A stretch of DNA of 64,000 nt from Myxococcota bacterium (GCA_022710975.1 JAKLGA010000012.1:124001-188000); one strand, 5' to 3'; counted from the first letter of the stretch, positions 36,301 through 44,678 are shown. The notes: generated from the letters alone by a model not told the origin. Program-made: numbers and translations.

Positions 36301-36821
36301 AGCAGCGCCTGGACGCGGAGCACAAGGCGCGCAACGAGCGGCTGCGCGCGGCGGTGCTCGAGCTGGAGGAGCGCCTCGGGCGGCAGGCCGAGCGCGAGCG
36401 GGCCGCCGAGGAGCAGTCGAACGCCCTGGCCGGGGAGCTGGCCGCCAGCCAGCAGCGCCTGCTCGAGCTCAAGGCCGAGGCGCAGCAGGCGGAGGACGAC
36501 CTCGCGGCCAAGCGCCAGGAGCTGCAGGCCGTCACCAGCCAGGCCGAGGCCTCGGTCCAGCGCGCCCAGGCCGAGCTGGAGGCGCGCAAGGCCGAGCTGG
36601 TGGCCTCGGTGAGGCAGGTCGAGCAGGATCAGGCCGCGCGCGAGGCGGAGTTCCAGGCCTCGGTCGCCAGGGCCGAGGCGGAGCTGGCGGCCAAGCGCAA
36701 GGAGCAGCAGGACACCGTGGCCAAGATCGCCCAGTACGCCAGCAAGGTGAAGAAGGACCGCGAGGAGCTGGAGCGGATGCGGAAGGAGGCGCCTGCCGGC
36801 GCCCCCAAGCCTAGTACCTGA
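33324..36821 (+). CDS. PilZ-domain protein with very long coiled coil
   Basis: 1165 residues in three parts. Residues 28-140 are a PilZ domain: the RRHLRLNASRRVTFEHEG start and TRDLSAGGLFLRT match the RxxxR and D/NxSxxG motifs that bind cyclic-di-GMP. Residues 140-235 are helical, with two TPR-like repeats (LLDLVEVSRERGDLAQAEELL). Residues 235 to the end are an unbroken Glu/Leu/Arg coiled coil built of 14-residue units (for example LEADRTSCEAASRA, LEAARTSCEEGQKE), later duplicated to 28-residue units. Six nearly identical units lie at 35741-36244. It would be a rod of the order of 100 nm, perhaps part of motility, polarity or a scaffold. GTG at 33324 is the start; the stop overlaps the convergent gene by 11 bp. 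The length may vary between strains. Confidence 0.8.
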   Translation: MSEPNPTETSTTPQAEPRAPGAAAPPARNRRRHLRLNASRRVTFEHEGKSTLAFTRDLSAGGLFLRTSREVPLGAVLELSLALDPKAEPLAVRGRVTRVDRGRETGLVVQIDPQEQPDQAAAIAEHVLSAIEARARERTQRNPRDTRSLLDLVEVSRERGDLAQAEELLREVLRLDPRSAAGGLLAELLLSAAGGEASEELLREVLALLETSLRHHAGADLEALKQDCQARLERVARGRQADVQRLSQEAEARRREAETARQALERREETLAGKERALEELGREIREREASCEERDRTLAERERALAGKERALEGREVACEGLARALAEKGAACEERAGALEEREGGLEARAAELLAKEQACEQAAEAGAEKSRALEAQAEALAALGRELEQKQAALTASTRALEDGLQALEARRRELEAHDQGLGQKRQELEGWERALDLQRQELEERGQAQERTRGELEAEARRLRAEEEGQREEREGLDRRDQTLGRQHAALEQLETELEARRKAQAQQLQEMSAELIAAQEDLARKTGELQADRSSLAEEWKRLEADRAACEQTRGELEAGRLPLEEERQALEAARLACANERDGLRAERLALEELQHGLETENLALEADRSSLRAERSALEELQRGLEAEGLSLEGKRAALLAETTSFEKMQRGLESSLRSLEGQRQALDASEASLEERRKALEADRTSCEAASRALESERASLEERQRALEADRTSLEGTRQALEADRASLEEGRRELEATRASFEGRLRELEAARTSCEEGQKELEAARASCEEGQRELEAARTSCEQRQKELEALRVSLEEKGRAQEAEKLSLEEVRRGQEAERLALEEKGRALEAEKLSFEEVKRGQEAERLALEEKGRALEAEKLSFEEVKRGQEAERLALEEKGRALEAEKLSFEEVKRGQEAERLALEEKGHALEAEKLSFEEVRRGQEAERLALEEKGRALEAERLSLEEVKRGLEAERQTLEGRRQELERREDALRAEEQRLDAEHKARNERLRAAVLELEERLGRQAERERAAEEQSNALAGELAASQQRLLELKAEAQQAEDDLAAKRQELQAVTSQAEASVQRAQAELEARKAELVASVRQVEQDQAAREAEFQASVARAEAELAAKRKEQQDTVAKIAQYASKVKKDREELERMRKEAPAGAPKPST
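35741..36244 (+). repeat. 84-bp coding minisatellite, six units
   Basis: Unit starts at 35741, 35825, 35909, 35993, 36077 and 36161, each encoding 28 residues of LEEKGRALEAEKLSFEEVKR plus GQEAERLA. Units 2-4 are almost identical, and units 1, 5 and 6 carry substitutions at the edges. The phase keeps the reading frame (84 = 3 x 28), so loss or gain of units would change rod length without frameshift. Confidence 0.9.
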
Positions 36822-38481
36822 AGCTCGAGCCGCCGATGAACTCGCGCAGCACGGAGTTCTGCGGCACCTTGTCCGGGAAGATGCCCACGATCAGCGACAG
36901 GAACTTCATCAACCGGTGCACCTCGCTGTAGGTCGGGTGCTCCTGGGACACCTCCAGCAGGAAGCGCTCCGCGTAGGTCTTCAGCACCGCCACCTCGTAC
37001 GACAGGGCCGTGTTGAACATCTCGTCGGCCGACTCCTGGAAGGGGAAGATGTTGCGCGCCTCCCCGCGGCGCACCGACGGCCAGGCCTCCAGGGTCTGGC
37101 CGGCCGAGTAGCCGCGGTACAGCCGGTCGCGCACGATGCGCCGCAGCAGCCGCAGATCGGTGGTCTGGATGCGGTTGGCGTCGTCCAGGCAGAGCTGGGT
37201 GAGCGCGCTCACGTAGATCTTGAACTTGTTCGCCGGCGGCACGTCCTGGGTCAGGCGGTCGTTCAGCCCGTGGATGCCCTCGACCACCAGGATGTCCCGC
37301 GGGCCGATGCGCATGCTGCTCCACTTGGCCTGCGAGCAGCGCAGGCCGCTCTCGAAGTCGAAGCGCGGGGTGAGCACCTCCTCGCCCTTGAGCAGCCGCA
37401 CCAGGTGGTCGTTGAACAGCGGCAGATCGATGGCCTCGATGGATTCGAAGTCGAACTTGCCGTGCTCGTCCCGGGGGGAGCACTCCCGGTCCACGTAGTA
37501 GTTGTCGATGCTCAGGCCCACCGGGCGCAGGCCCGAGACCTGGAGCTGGACCGACAGGCGCTTGAGGAAGGTGGTCTTGCCCGAGCTGGACGGGCCGGCG
37601 ATCAGCACGATGCGCACCCGGTCCTTGCGCTCCTCGATCTCGCGGGCGATTTCGACGATGCGCTTCTCGTGGAAGCCCTCGCTGATGCGGATCACCTCGT
37701 CGATGCCGCCGTGGACCACCAGCCGGTTCAACGTGCCCAGGTTCTCCAGGCCGAGCGTGCGGTTCCAGTCCTTGGACTCCCGGTGGATCTGGTAGAGCTT
37801 GGTGGTGCGCTCGGGCGGCTGATCCAGATCGCGGGCCTCCTCGCTCTCCGGGAAGCGCAGCACGAAGCCGGGCGGGTAGGGGGCCAGGCCGAAGCGCTGC
37901 AGGTAGCTCGTGGAGGGCGGGAACGGCCCGTGGTGGATGTCCACGCTGCTGCCCAGGTGGATGAGCCGGATGGTCTCGTGCCAGAAGGTGTGGAGCAGCG
38001 ACACCCGGTCGGGCATGCCCAGGGCCTCGAAGCGCCGCCGGGCCTCCTGCACCCCGCAGCGCTCCTGCTCGAAGGGCACGTCCTCCTCCACCTGGCGTGC
38101 CATCTCGGTCCGCACCGCGCCGAGCTCCGCCGGGCCGAGGGCCGGCTCGCCGCGCCAGTCGAAGTAGTAGCCGTCGGCCAGGCTCTGCCCGACCACCAGG
38201 CGCACGCCGGGGTAGAGCCGGCGGGTGGCCTCGAGCAGCAGCAGGATGCAGCCCCGCCGGTAGACCTTCTGGCCGTCCTCGGTCAGCGCGTTGATGAGCC
38301 TCACCTCGGCCGCCTCGTGCAGGCCCGAGTCGAGCGGCACCATGCGGTTGTTGACCAGCGCGGCGATCGGCCGGCGCAGACCCAGGCCGGGATCGGACTC
38401 CGAGGCCACCAGGGCCAGGATGCTGGAGGAGCTGGGCACCTTGAGGGGTTGGCCTTCGAGGGTGATCTGCAGCATCTTCAT
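36811..38481 (-). CDS. TGS-domain uridine kinase-like protein
   Basis: A 556-residue protein from the ATG at 38481. Residues 1-65 look like a TGS domain (KMLQITLEGQPLKVPSSSSI), and residues 75-230 like the second additional domain of threonyl-tRNA synthetase (GQSLADGYYFDW, MARQVEEDVPF). Residues 285-480 are a P-loop kinase of the uridine/phosphoribulokinase class with IAGPSSSGKTTFLKRLSVQL, SIDNYYVDREC and VVEGIHGLN. The same fusion is seen in many bacteria, where it is annotated as a nucleoside kinase. A true substrate is not established. It ends convergently with the PilZ gene and is divergent from the Nudix gene. Confidence 0.85.
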   Translation of the reverse strand: MKMLQITLEGQPLKVPSSSSILALVASESDPGLGLRRPIAALVNNRMVPLDSGLHEAAEVRLINALTEDGQKVYRRGCILLLLEATRRLYPGVRLVVGQSLADGYYFDWRGEPALGPAELGAVRTEMARQVEEDVPFEQERCGVQEARRRFEALGMPDRVSLLHTFWHETIRLIHLGSSVDIHHGPFPPSTSYLQRFGLAPYPPGFVLRFPESEEARDLDQPPERTTKLYQIHRESKDWNRTLGLENLGTLNRLVVHGGIDEVIRISEGFHEKRIVEIAREIEERKDRVRIVLIAGPSSSGKTTFLKRLSVQLQVSGLRPVGLSIDNYYVDRECSPRDEHGKFDFESIEAIDLPLFNDHLVRLLKGEEVLTPRFDFESGLRCSQAKWSSMRIGPRDILVVEGIHGLNDRLTQDVPPANKFKIYVSALTQLCLDDANRIQTTDLRLLRRIVRDRLYRGYSAGQTLEAWPSVRRGEARNIFPFQESADEMFNTALSYEVAVLKTYAERFLLEVSQEHPTYSEVHRLMKFLSLIVGIFPDKVPQNSVLREFIGGSSFRY

Positions 38482-38515
38482 GGCGCGGATGGTACTCTGG
38501 CCTGGGCCGGGCGTG

Positions 38516-38530
38516 CCAGGAAATTCCTGG
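38516..38530. promoter_or_regulatory. 15-bp palindrome in the divergent promoter region
   Basis: CCAGGAA-A-TTCCTGG is a perfect inverted repeat in the 115-bp gap between the kinase-like gene (leftward) and the Nudix gene (rightward). It could be the operator of a shared regulator. Confidence 0.4.
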
Positions 38531-38596
38531 ACGGCCAGGGCCGGCGTGGTAAAAACGGGCTCGACTCCAGCCCGGGCGATGGCGAGGTGCCGCGGC

Positions 38597-39172
38597 ATGT
38601 ACGACCACGTGCGCAAGGTGCTCAGCCGGCGGGAACGCCACCGCATCGCGGAGCCCGGCCTCACCCCGGCGGCCGTGCTGGTGCCGCTGTTCGCGCGGGC
38701 CGGCGAACCGCACGTGCTGCTCGAGCAGCGTACCCACACGGTCGACCACCACAAGGGTCAGATCTCCTTCCCGGGCGGGGTGCAGGATCCCGGCGACCGG
38801 GACGAGGTGGCCACCGCGCTGCGCGAGGCGTCCGAGGAGGTGGGCCTGCCGCCCACGGCGGTCGAGGTGCTGGGGCTGATGGACGACACCCTGACCGTGA
38901 CCGGCTTCCGCATCACGCCCGTGGTGGGGCGCATCCCGCACCCCTTCGAGGCGCGCCTGAGCGACGGGGAGGTGGCCCGGCTGCTGGAGATCCCCTGGCG
39001 CGTGTTCGCCGAGGGCCGCACCCACCGCCAGGAGCGGATCGAGCACGAGGGCCAGTCCTTCGAGGTGGACTTCTATACCTGGGATGAGCACATCATCTGG
39101 GGCGCCACGGCGCGCGTCATCCGGCAGCTCGTGGCGCTCACCCGGGAGCCGGTGGAGGAGGAGGGGGCATGA
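38597..39172 (+). CDS. Nudix hydrolase, CoA-pyrophosphatase (NudL-like)
   Basis: A 191-residue Nudix enzyme. The Nudix box is visible as GGVQDPGDRDEVATALREAS followed by EEVGL, and the preceding LLEQRTHTVDHHKGQISFPG is typical of the NudL/YeaB type, which hydrolyses CoA and its esters. The frame is open further up, but the ATG at 38597 (MYDHVRKVLSRRER) fits family length. It overlaps the nucleotidyltransferase gene by four bases. Confidence 0.85.
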   Translation: MYDHVRKVLSRRERHRIAEPGLTPAAVLVPLFARAGEPHVLLEQRTHTVDHHKGQISFPGGVQDPGDRDEVATALREASEEVGLPPTAVEVLGLMDDTLTVTGFRITPVVGRIPHPFEARLSDGEVARLLEIPWRVFAEGRTHRQERIEHEGQSFEVDFYTWDEHIIWGATARVIRQLVALTREPVEEEGA

Positions 39173-40242
39173 ACCTGTACTGCGTGATCCTGGCCGGGGG
39201 CTCGGGCACCCGCTTCTGGCCGCTGAGCCGCGGGCGCAGGCCCAAGCAGCTCCTGGCCATCGGCGGACCGCGCAGCCTGCTGCGGGAAACCGCCGAGCGG
39301 CTGCTGCCCATGTGCGGCTGGGCGCGCACGCTGGTGGTGGCCTCGGCGCCGCTGGCCGCGGCCATCCGGGCCGAGCTGCCGGAGATGCCGGCCGAGAATC
39401 TGCTGCTCGAGCCGGTGCCGCGCAACACCGCCCCGGCCATCGGCCTGGCGGCCCTCGAGGTGATGCGGCGCGATCCGGCGGGCGTGCTGGCCGTGCTGCC
39501 CTCGGATCACCTGGTGCGCCCTGCGGCGCGCTTCCGGCGGCTCATCCGGGCCGCCGCGCTCGAGGCCCGCGCGGGCCAGGCGCTGGTCACCCTGGGCGTC
39601 ACCCCGGCGCGGCCGGAGACCGGCTACGGCTACATCCGCCGCGGCCGCCCGGCCGGCCGCCGCCTGGGCCTGCCGGTGTTCGAGGTGCGCGGCTTCTTCG
39701 AGAAGCCCGCCAGGCGCCGGGCCGAGGCCTTCGTGCGCGCGGGCGACTACCTGTGGAACTCGGGCATGTTCGTGTTCACCGCCCAGGCCGCGCTGAAGGC
39801 CCTCGCCGACGCCATGCCGGCGCTGCGCACGGGCCTGCTGGAGGTGGCCGCCGCGCCGGCCCGGGCTCGCGCGGGCGTGCTCAGGCGGGTGTTCGAGCGC
39901 ACCGAGGCCCTGTCCTTCGATCAGGGCGTGATGGAGCGCCTGGGCGGCGGACGGGTGCTGCCGTTCGAGGCCGAGTGGAGCGACGTGGGCTCGTGGAACG
40001 CGCTGCGCGAGGTGCTGCCCCTCGACAGGCACGGCAACGCGGTCGAGGGTGACGCCCTGGCGCTGGACTGCCGCGGCTGCGTGGTGCGCTCCACGGGCCG
40101 GCTGGTGGCGGCCGTGGGGCTCACGGAGCTGGCGGTGGTGGAGACCGAGGACGCGGTGCTGGTCTGCCCGCTGGACCAGGCCCAGGCGGTGCGCAAGGTG
40201 GTGGAGGCGCTGCGGGCCCGCGGTCGGCGGGAGCTCCTGTGA
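39169..40242 (+). CDS. mannose-1-phosphate guanylyltransferase-type nucleotidyltransferase
   Basis: A 357-residue enzyme with the ManC signature AGGSGTRFWPLSRGRRPKQL (residues 9-28), VLPSDHLV, ETGYGYI, EKPARRRAEAF, YLWNSGMFVF and EWSDVGSWNAL. It makes GDP-mannose (or a related sugar nucleotide) for exopolysaccharide or LPS. The C-terminal isomerase domain of bifunctional ManC is absent, so it is the monofunctional form. It overlaps the Nudix gene at ATGA (39169) and ends four bases into the next frame. Confidence 0.88.
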   Translation: MNLYCVILAGGSGTRFWPLSRGRRPKQLLAIGGPRSLLRETAERLLPMCGWARTLVVASAPLAAAIRAELPEMPAENLLLEPVPRNTAPAIGLAALEVMRRDPAGVLAVLPSDHLVRPAARFRRLIRAAALEARAGQALVTLGVTPARPETGYGYIRRGRPAGRRLGLPVFEVRGFFEKPARRRAEAFVRAGDYLWNSGMFVFTAQAALKALADAMPALRTGLLEVAAAPARARAGVLRRVFERTEALSFDQGVMERLGGGRVLPFEAEWSDVGSWNALREVLPLDRHGNAVEGDALALDCRGCVVRSTGRLVAAVGLTELAVVETEDAVLVCPLDQAQAVRKVVEALRARGRRELL

Positions 40243-40268
40243 GCGCGGGCGGTCCCCGAGGAGGCGGT

Positions 40269-41231
40269 ATGCCTGGAGAGCGGATGGCCCTGGGGGTGGA
40301 CCTCGGCGCGACCAACGCGCGCGTGGCCGTGGTGGACGCGAGCGGCCGGGTGCGCGCCGCGCGCCGCGCGCGGCTGGGAGAGGATCGCTCGCCCGAGGCG
40401 GTGACCGAGCAGGTGGCCGGGCTCGTGGGCCCTTGCCTGGACGAGCTCGGGCTCGGCCAGGACGCGCTGGCCGGGGTCGGGGTCGGCGCCGCCGCCCAGG
40501 TGCGCGGGGCGAGCGGGGTGATCGCGCTCGCCCCCAACCTGGGCTGGCGCGAGGTGCCCTTCGGGGCGCTCCTGGCCGCGCGCCTGGGCCGGCCGGTGCG
40601 GGTGCTCAACGATCTCGACGCCATCGCCTGGGGCGAGGTGCGCCACGGCGCGGCCCGGGGTCTCCGGGACGTCCTGGTGGTGTTCTGCGGCACGGGCATC
40701 GGCGGCGGGCTGGTCCTGGGTGGCCGGCTCCACAGCGGCGCCGGCGGGGTGGCCGGGGAGATCGGGCACGTCAAGGTGCGTGGGTCCGACGGCGCCCTGT
40801 GCGGCTGCGGCGGCCGCGGGTGCGTGGAGGCCTACCTGGGCGGGAAGAACCTGAGCGACTGGCTGCGGGCGGTGGCCCCGGGCTGGCCGGCGCTCGCCGA
40901 GGTGTGCGGCGGAGACCTGTCCGGCCTGCACCCGGGCTGCGTGGAGACGCTGGCCCAGCGCGGGGAGGCCCGCGCCTGCGCGCTGTGGGCCGAGCGGGGC
41001 GGCATGCTGGGCGAGGTGCTGGCCAACGCGGTGACGCTGCTGAACCCCTCCGCGCTGGTGCTGGGCGGCACGGTGCTCGCGGGCGCCCCGGGCCTGCGCC
41101 AGGAGGTGGAGCGCGTGCTGCGCGCGCGGGTGCTGGCCGTGTCGGGGGAGGGGCTGCAGCTCCTGTCCGCGGCCCTGGGCGACGACGCGGGGCTGGTGGG
41201 CGCGGCGGCCCATGTGCTGGAGGAGCGATGA
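40269..41231 (+). CDS. ROK-family sugar kinase (glucokinase-like)
   Basis: A 320-residue ROK kinase. The phosphate-binding loop is VDLGATNARVAVVDASG near the N-terminus, followed by [27 protein letters not shown], and the zinc site made of GEIGHVKV and CGCGGRGCVEAYL near residues 155-190. It probably phosphorylates glucose or a related hexose. ATG at 40269 has GAGGAGGCGGT upstream; a GTG at 40239 overlaps the previous stop and is a weaker choice. It overlaps the next gene at ATGA. Confidence 0.87.
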   Translation: MPGERMALGVDLGATNARVAVVDASGRVRAARRARLGEDRSPEAVTEQVAGLVGPCLDELGLGQDALAGVGVGAAAQVRGASGVIALAPNLGWREVPFGALLAARLGRPVRVLNDLDAIAWGEVRHGAARGLRDVLVVFCGTGIGGGLVLGGRLHSGAGGVAGEIGHVKVRGSDGALCGCGGRGCVEAYLGGKNLSDWLRAVAPGWPALAEVCGGDLSGLHPGCVETLAQRGEARACALWAERGGMLGEVLANAVTLLNPSALVLGGTVLAGAPGLRQEVERVLRARVLAVSGEGLQLLSAALGDDAGLVGAAAHVLEER

Positions 41232-41698
41232 GGGCGCGGGTGGCGGGATGGCTGGGGCTGGGGCTCGCGCTGCTCGCCCCGGGCTGCGAGCGGGCCGCGG
41301 ACGAGGGCGGGACCACCGTGGTGGACAGCGGCGTCGAGCTGGACACCTCGTCCCGGCCGGGCCGGGTGTTCGTCTACCTGGGCGCCGGGGGCGAGGTGGT
41401 GCGTACCGCCCGCTACGAGTCGATCCCCGCGGAGCGCCGCGGGATGGTCATGGTGCTCGAGGGGGACGGCCGGAGAGGCCAGGCCCGGCCCGGCGCCGAC
41501 GGCCAGCCCCGGATCGAGGTCGGCAAGCTCGACGTCCGCAGGGCGCCCGACGGGGGCGGGGACGAGGCGCGCCTGGGCGAGGAGGCGGCCAAGGAGATCC
41601 TGGCCGCTGGCGCCAGGACGGACGAGCAGATCGGGGACGAGGAGCTGAAGAAGGAGCTCGAGGAGCTGGAGCAGGAGCAGGCGAAGGAGACGCCCTAG
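41228..41698 (+). CDS. small lipoprotein with coiled-coil tail
   Basis: A 156-residue protein with a lipobox (LALLAPGC, Cys at about residue 20), a beta-rich middle (RPGRVFVYLGAGGEVVRTAR) and a Glu/Lys coiled tail (EELKKELEELEQEQAKE). No family recognised. It is the fourth gene of the Nudix-nucleotidyltransferase-ROK chain, coupled by ATGA. Three bases separate its stop from the convergent TolC gene. Confidence 0.6.
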   Translation: MRARVAGWLGLGLALLAPGCERAADEGGTTVVDSGVELDTSSRPGRVFVYLGAGGEVVRTARYESIPAERRGMVMVLEGDGRRGQARPGADGQPRIEVGKLDVRRAPDGGGDEARLGEEAAKEILAAGARTDEQIGDEELKKELEELEQEQAKETP

Positions 41699-41701
41699 CT
41701 T

Positions 41702-43183
41702 CTACATCCCCATCCCGCCGCTGGTGGACATGCCACCCATGCTCCCACCCTGACTCTCTCCACCGCCGCTCATCGACCCACCGACCGAAGCGTTGCTGGT
41801 CGGGCTGAAGGAGCGTGTGGCCTTGTGCAGGGCGCGGATGGCCAGCTCCAGGTTGACCTCTTCCTGGGCCACCGTCACCTCGGATACGAACAGGCCGAGG
41901 TTGGCGTCGGTCACCTCGAGGCTGGTGATCGCGCCGGCGTCGAAGCTGACCTTGGCCAACTCCACCTGCTCCTGGGCCAGGGTCAGCGCCTCGCGGGCTT
42001 TGGCCAGGTTGGCCTCGGCGCGCTCCATTTTTAGCCAGGATTGCCGGATCTCGGAGGCGATAGAGGCACGGATCTGTTCGATGGCGATCTGGGACTCGCG
42101 GATCTTGCTCTCGGCCTCGTCGAGGTAGGCGTAGCGCAGCCCACCGTCGTAGAGCGGCAGGCTCAGGGTGAGGCCCACGTTCCAGGAGTAGTACTCGCCG
42201 GTGAAGCCCTTGGTGTCGGTCGCGCGGAACATGCCGGTCAGGAAGAGCGAGGGCGCGAAGCGCAGCCAGGCGTCCAGCTTGGTCTTCTCGTTGAGCTCAA
42301 GGCTAAGGTTGGCGATGGCCAGGTCGCGACGGTTGCCGAGCGCCTTCTGGATGATGTCCTCCACGGTCCCCGTGGGTCGCTCGACCAGCGCGGGCTTCTC
42401 GATCTCGAAGTTCGCGTCCGCACGGCCGATGAGCAGAGCGATGGCCTCCTTGGTCTGGGCCAGGGCGTTGGCGGCCGTGAGGACGTCCTGCTCGGCCTTT
42501 TTCAAATCGATCTCGGCGGCCAGCACGCTCAATTTGGGCTGGTCGCCCACCTCGAACTTGGCTGTTGCGACTTTGAGGTGCTCCCCGCGTACCTCCACCG
42601 CGTGAGCCGCGATGGCCTGGTACTTCTGGGCGAGCAGCGCCCCGAGGTAGGCCAGCTCCAGGGAGTCGAGGAGGTAGTCTTGCAGGTTGTCGATGCTCAG
42701 CTTGGTCAGCTCGTAGGCCTGGTTGGCCATCTTGATCGAGGTGTAGGCCCGCGCCAGGAACAGGGGCTGGGAGAGCTGGGCGGCGAAGCCGAACGAATCC
42801 TTCTTGACGATTTCGGTGGTGCTCGTGCGCACCTGGGTCCAGTCCACGCAGATGGGGTGCTCCGGATCTGTGCAGATGGCCGGGTCCGTGGTGATGTTGT
42901 CGAAGATGTCGTTGAAGTTCGGGAACGTCAAGCTCGCGTCGGGCGCGCTGTGGGTGTAGGTGCCGACCGCGTTGAGCTGCGGCTTGACCATGACCCAGGC
43001 CTTGTCGATCAGCGTGCTGGCCTGGACGAGCTTCTCCTGCGCCGAGCGCAGGGTGTAGCTGTTCTTCTTGCACTGCTCCTTGGCCTGCTCCAGGGTCAGC
43101 ACCGGGGCGTCCTCGGCCCGGACCGCCGGGGCCGCCGTGAGCAGCGCCAACCCGCAAGCCAGTGTGCGCAACGTGTGGTTCAT
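41702..43183 (-). CDS. TolC-family outer membrane efflux protein
   Basis: A 493-residue protein with a signal peptide (residues 1-22, PAVRAE). The pattern is of two helical-hairpin repeats: LTLEQAKEQCKKNSYTLRSA near residue 30 and the second half from about 230, with long coiled helices and beta segments between. This is an outer-membrane channel for drug or metabolite efflux. The Gly/Met/Ser-rich tail (SMSGGGESQGGSMGG) is an unusual addition. It starts in a 4-bp overlap with the tetR-type gene, so they are co-transcribed. The inner-membrane pump is not in the window. Confidence 0.85.
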   Translation of the reverse strand: MNHTLRTLACGLALLTAAPAVRAEDAPVLTLEQAKEQCKKNSYTLRSAQEKLVQASTLIDKAWVMVKPQLNAVGTYTHSAPDASLTFPNFNDIFDNITTDPAICTDPEHPICVDWTQVRTSTTEIVKKDSFGFAAQLSQPLFLARAYTSIKMANQAYELTKLSIDNLQDYLLDSLELAYLGALLAQKYQAIAAHAVEVRGEHLKVATAKFEVGDQPKLSVLAAEIDLKKAEQDVLTAANALAQTKEAIALLIGRADANFEIEKPALVERPTGTVEDIIQKALGNRRDLAIANLSLELNEKTKLDAWLRFAPSLFLTGMFRATDTKGFTGEYYSWNVGLTLSLPLYDGGLRYAYLDEAESKIRESQIAIEQIRASIASEIRQSWLKMERAEANLAKAREALTLAQEQVELAKVSFDAGAITSLEVTDANLGLFVSEVTVAQEEVNLELAIRALHKATRSFSPTSNASVGGSMSGGGESQGGSMGGMSTSGGMGM

Positions 43184-43800
43184 CGCGAGGTCTCCTCTCC
43201 GGCCTTGATCCCCACCCCTTGGATGTACCTGTCCACCAGCCGCTCGGCCGCGGCGCGGTCGAGCGTGTAGTCCGGCTCCCGCAGCCGTTTCACCAGCATC
43301 ATGTGCATGGCCCCGATGAAGTGCAGGCCCGCCTCCTCGGGGGAGGCCGGACCAAGCTCGCCCTGCGCGTGGGCCTCGTCCAGGATGCGCACGAAGATCC
43401 CCGCGTTGAAGCGGTGGAACTCGGGGAAGCGCACCTCGGGGATGCCCTGCTCGGGAGCGAACAGCGCGTACAGGATGAAGCGGAGCTGCTCCGGGTGCTG
43501 GTTGCAGAAGGCGAAGTTGCGCTCGACCAGGTCGAGCAGGCGCGCGCGCAGGCCCCCGGGGTGCTCGGCGGCCTCCTGGGTCAAGCGCTGCAGGGAGAGG
43601 AAGGCGTCGCCCAGCAGGGCGTCGAACAGCCCGGCCTTGCTGCCGAAGTAGTAGTACAGCACCGGCTTGGTGACCCCGGCCGCCCGCACGATGTCGTTCA
43701 CCGAGGTGGCCACGTAGCCCTTGGCGCAGAAGAGCTGGATCGCCTCCGCGCGGATGCGGTGCTGGACGTCCTGCTGATCGGGTGCCTTGAGACGCGGCAA
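43180..43800 (-). CDS. TetR-family transcriptional regulator
   Basis: A 206-residue regulator. The N-terminal helix-turn-helix is AIQLFCAKGYVATSVNDIVR then AAGVTKPVLYYYFGSKAGLF, typical of TetR. The C-terminal ligand-binding region is helical. The start chosen is TTG at 43800 with GGAG nine bases upstream; two GTG codons further up lie inside the promoter. A TetR-like palindromic operator lies 18-29 bp upstream of the start, and the next gene is tolC, so autoregulated repression of an efflux channel is likely. Confidence 0.88.
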   Translation of the reverse strand: MPRLKAPDQQDVQHRIRAEAIQLFCAKGYVATSVNDIVRAAGVTKPVLYYYFGSKAGLFDALLGDAFLSLQRLTQEAAEHPGGLRARLLDLVERNFAFCNQHPEQLRFILYALFAPEQGIPEVRFPEFHRFNAGIFVRILDEAHAQGELGPASPEEAGLHFIGAMHMMLVKRLREPDYTLDRAAAERLVDRYIQGVGIKAGEETSR

Positions 43801-43817
43801 GTCGGGTGTCTCCAGTC

Positions 43818-43829
43818 TACCGCCCGGTA
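43818..43829. promoter_or_regulatory. TetR-type operator TACCG-CC-CGGTA
   Basis: TACCGCCCGGTA is a near-perfect 12-bp palindrome (arms TACCG and CGGTA), like operators of drug-efflux TetR repressors. Just upstream on the minus strand TTGACT (43860-43855), a 17-bp spacer and TAGATG (43837-43832) form a weak promoter that the operator would block. Confidence 0.6.
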
Positions 43830-44024
43830 AGCATCTATCCCAGGCCACATTCACAGTCAATAGGCGATCGCGCCGGCGTTCGGGATCCAGACGTGTCTGT
43901 CGAGAATCCGACCGGCGCTGCCTGGAGAATGCTCGGTTTTCCATGGCCCTCTGTCCCGCGGGCCGGAGATGCCAGGAGCGTGCCAGCCAGGAGGACCAGG
44001 TGGCCAGAAATCCGACCTTTTTCG

Positions 44025-44054
44025 TTGACTCCCCGGTCGCAGGCGTGATACCGT
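44025..44054 (+). promoter_or_regulatory. candidate promoter of the CarD gene
   Basis: TTGACT (44025-44030), an 18-bp spacer and TACCGT (44049-44054), about 50 bases before the ATG at 44102. The -35 is good and the -10 poor. Confidence 0.35.
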
Positions 44055-44101
44055 GCCCGAACCTCGGGGTCTGTATTCCAGCATCACACAAAGGAGGCCC
44101 C

Positions 44102-44593
44102 ATGCAACTCGGCTTCAGGATCGGCGACAAGGCGGTCTATCCGGCCCACGGCGTGGGGGAGGTCGAGGGCATCGAGTCCCGGGAGATCCTCGGCTTGAAG
44201 CAGAAGGTCTACGTGCTGCGTATCCTCGAGAACGGCATGAAGATCATGATCCCCACCGACAAGGTCGACTCGGTCGGCCTGCGGGGCGTGATCCCCAAGG
44301 CCAAGGTCAAGGACGTCTACCGCATCCTCAAGGAGAAGACCTCGGCCGGGCTGAAGAGCCAGACCTGGAACCGCAGGTACCGGGAGTACATGGAGAAGAT
44401 CAAGACCGGCTCGATCTTCGACATCGCCGAGGTGCTGCGCGACCTGTACGTGCTGAAGTTCGACAAGGACCTCTCCTTCGGCGAGCGCAAGATGCTCGAC
44501 ACCGCCCGCTCCCTGCTGATCAAGGAGATCAGCGTGGCCCGCAACGTGAAGGAGCAGGTGGTCGAGAAAGAGCTGGAGAAGATCTTCAACTGA
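44102..44593 (+). CDS. cdnL: CarD-like RNA polymerase-binding transcription regulator (CdnL)
   Basis: A 163-residue protein matching CdnL/CarD of Myxococcus and mycobacteria. The N-terminal Tudor-like RNA polymerase interaction domain is FRIGDKAVYPAHGVGEVEGI (residues 5-24), then LENGMKIMIPTDKVDSVGLR. The C-terminal basic helical domain (AGLKSQTWNRRYREYMEKIK) includes the conserved Trp that stabilises the open promoter at rRNA and other genes. ATG with AAAGGAGG upstream is certain. Stand-alone gene, as in other Myxococcota. Confidence 0.93.
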   Translation: MQLGFRIGDKAVYPAHGVGEVEGIESREILGLKQKVYVLRILENGMKIMIPTDKVDSVGLRGVIPKAKVKDVYRILKEKTSAGLKSQTWNRRYREYMEKIKTGSIFDIAEVLRDLYVLKFDKDLSFGERKMLDTARSLLIKEISVARNVKEQVVEKELEKIFN

Positions 44594-44678
44594 CCTGGAA
44601 TTCCTACCCGCGATTCCGTAGCATGGGGCGCGACCCGGTGGACTCCGGGCGCCGTGACCAACCTACTGGAGGGCTCCG

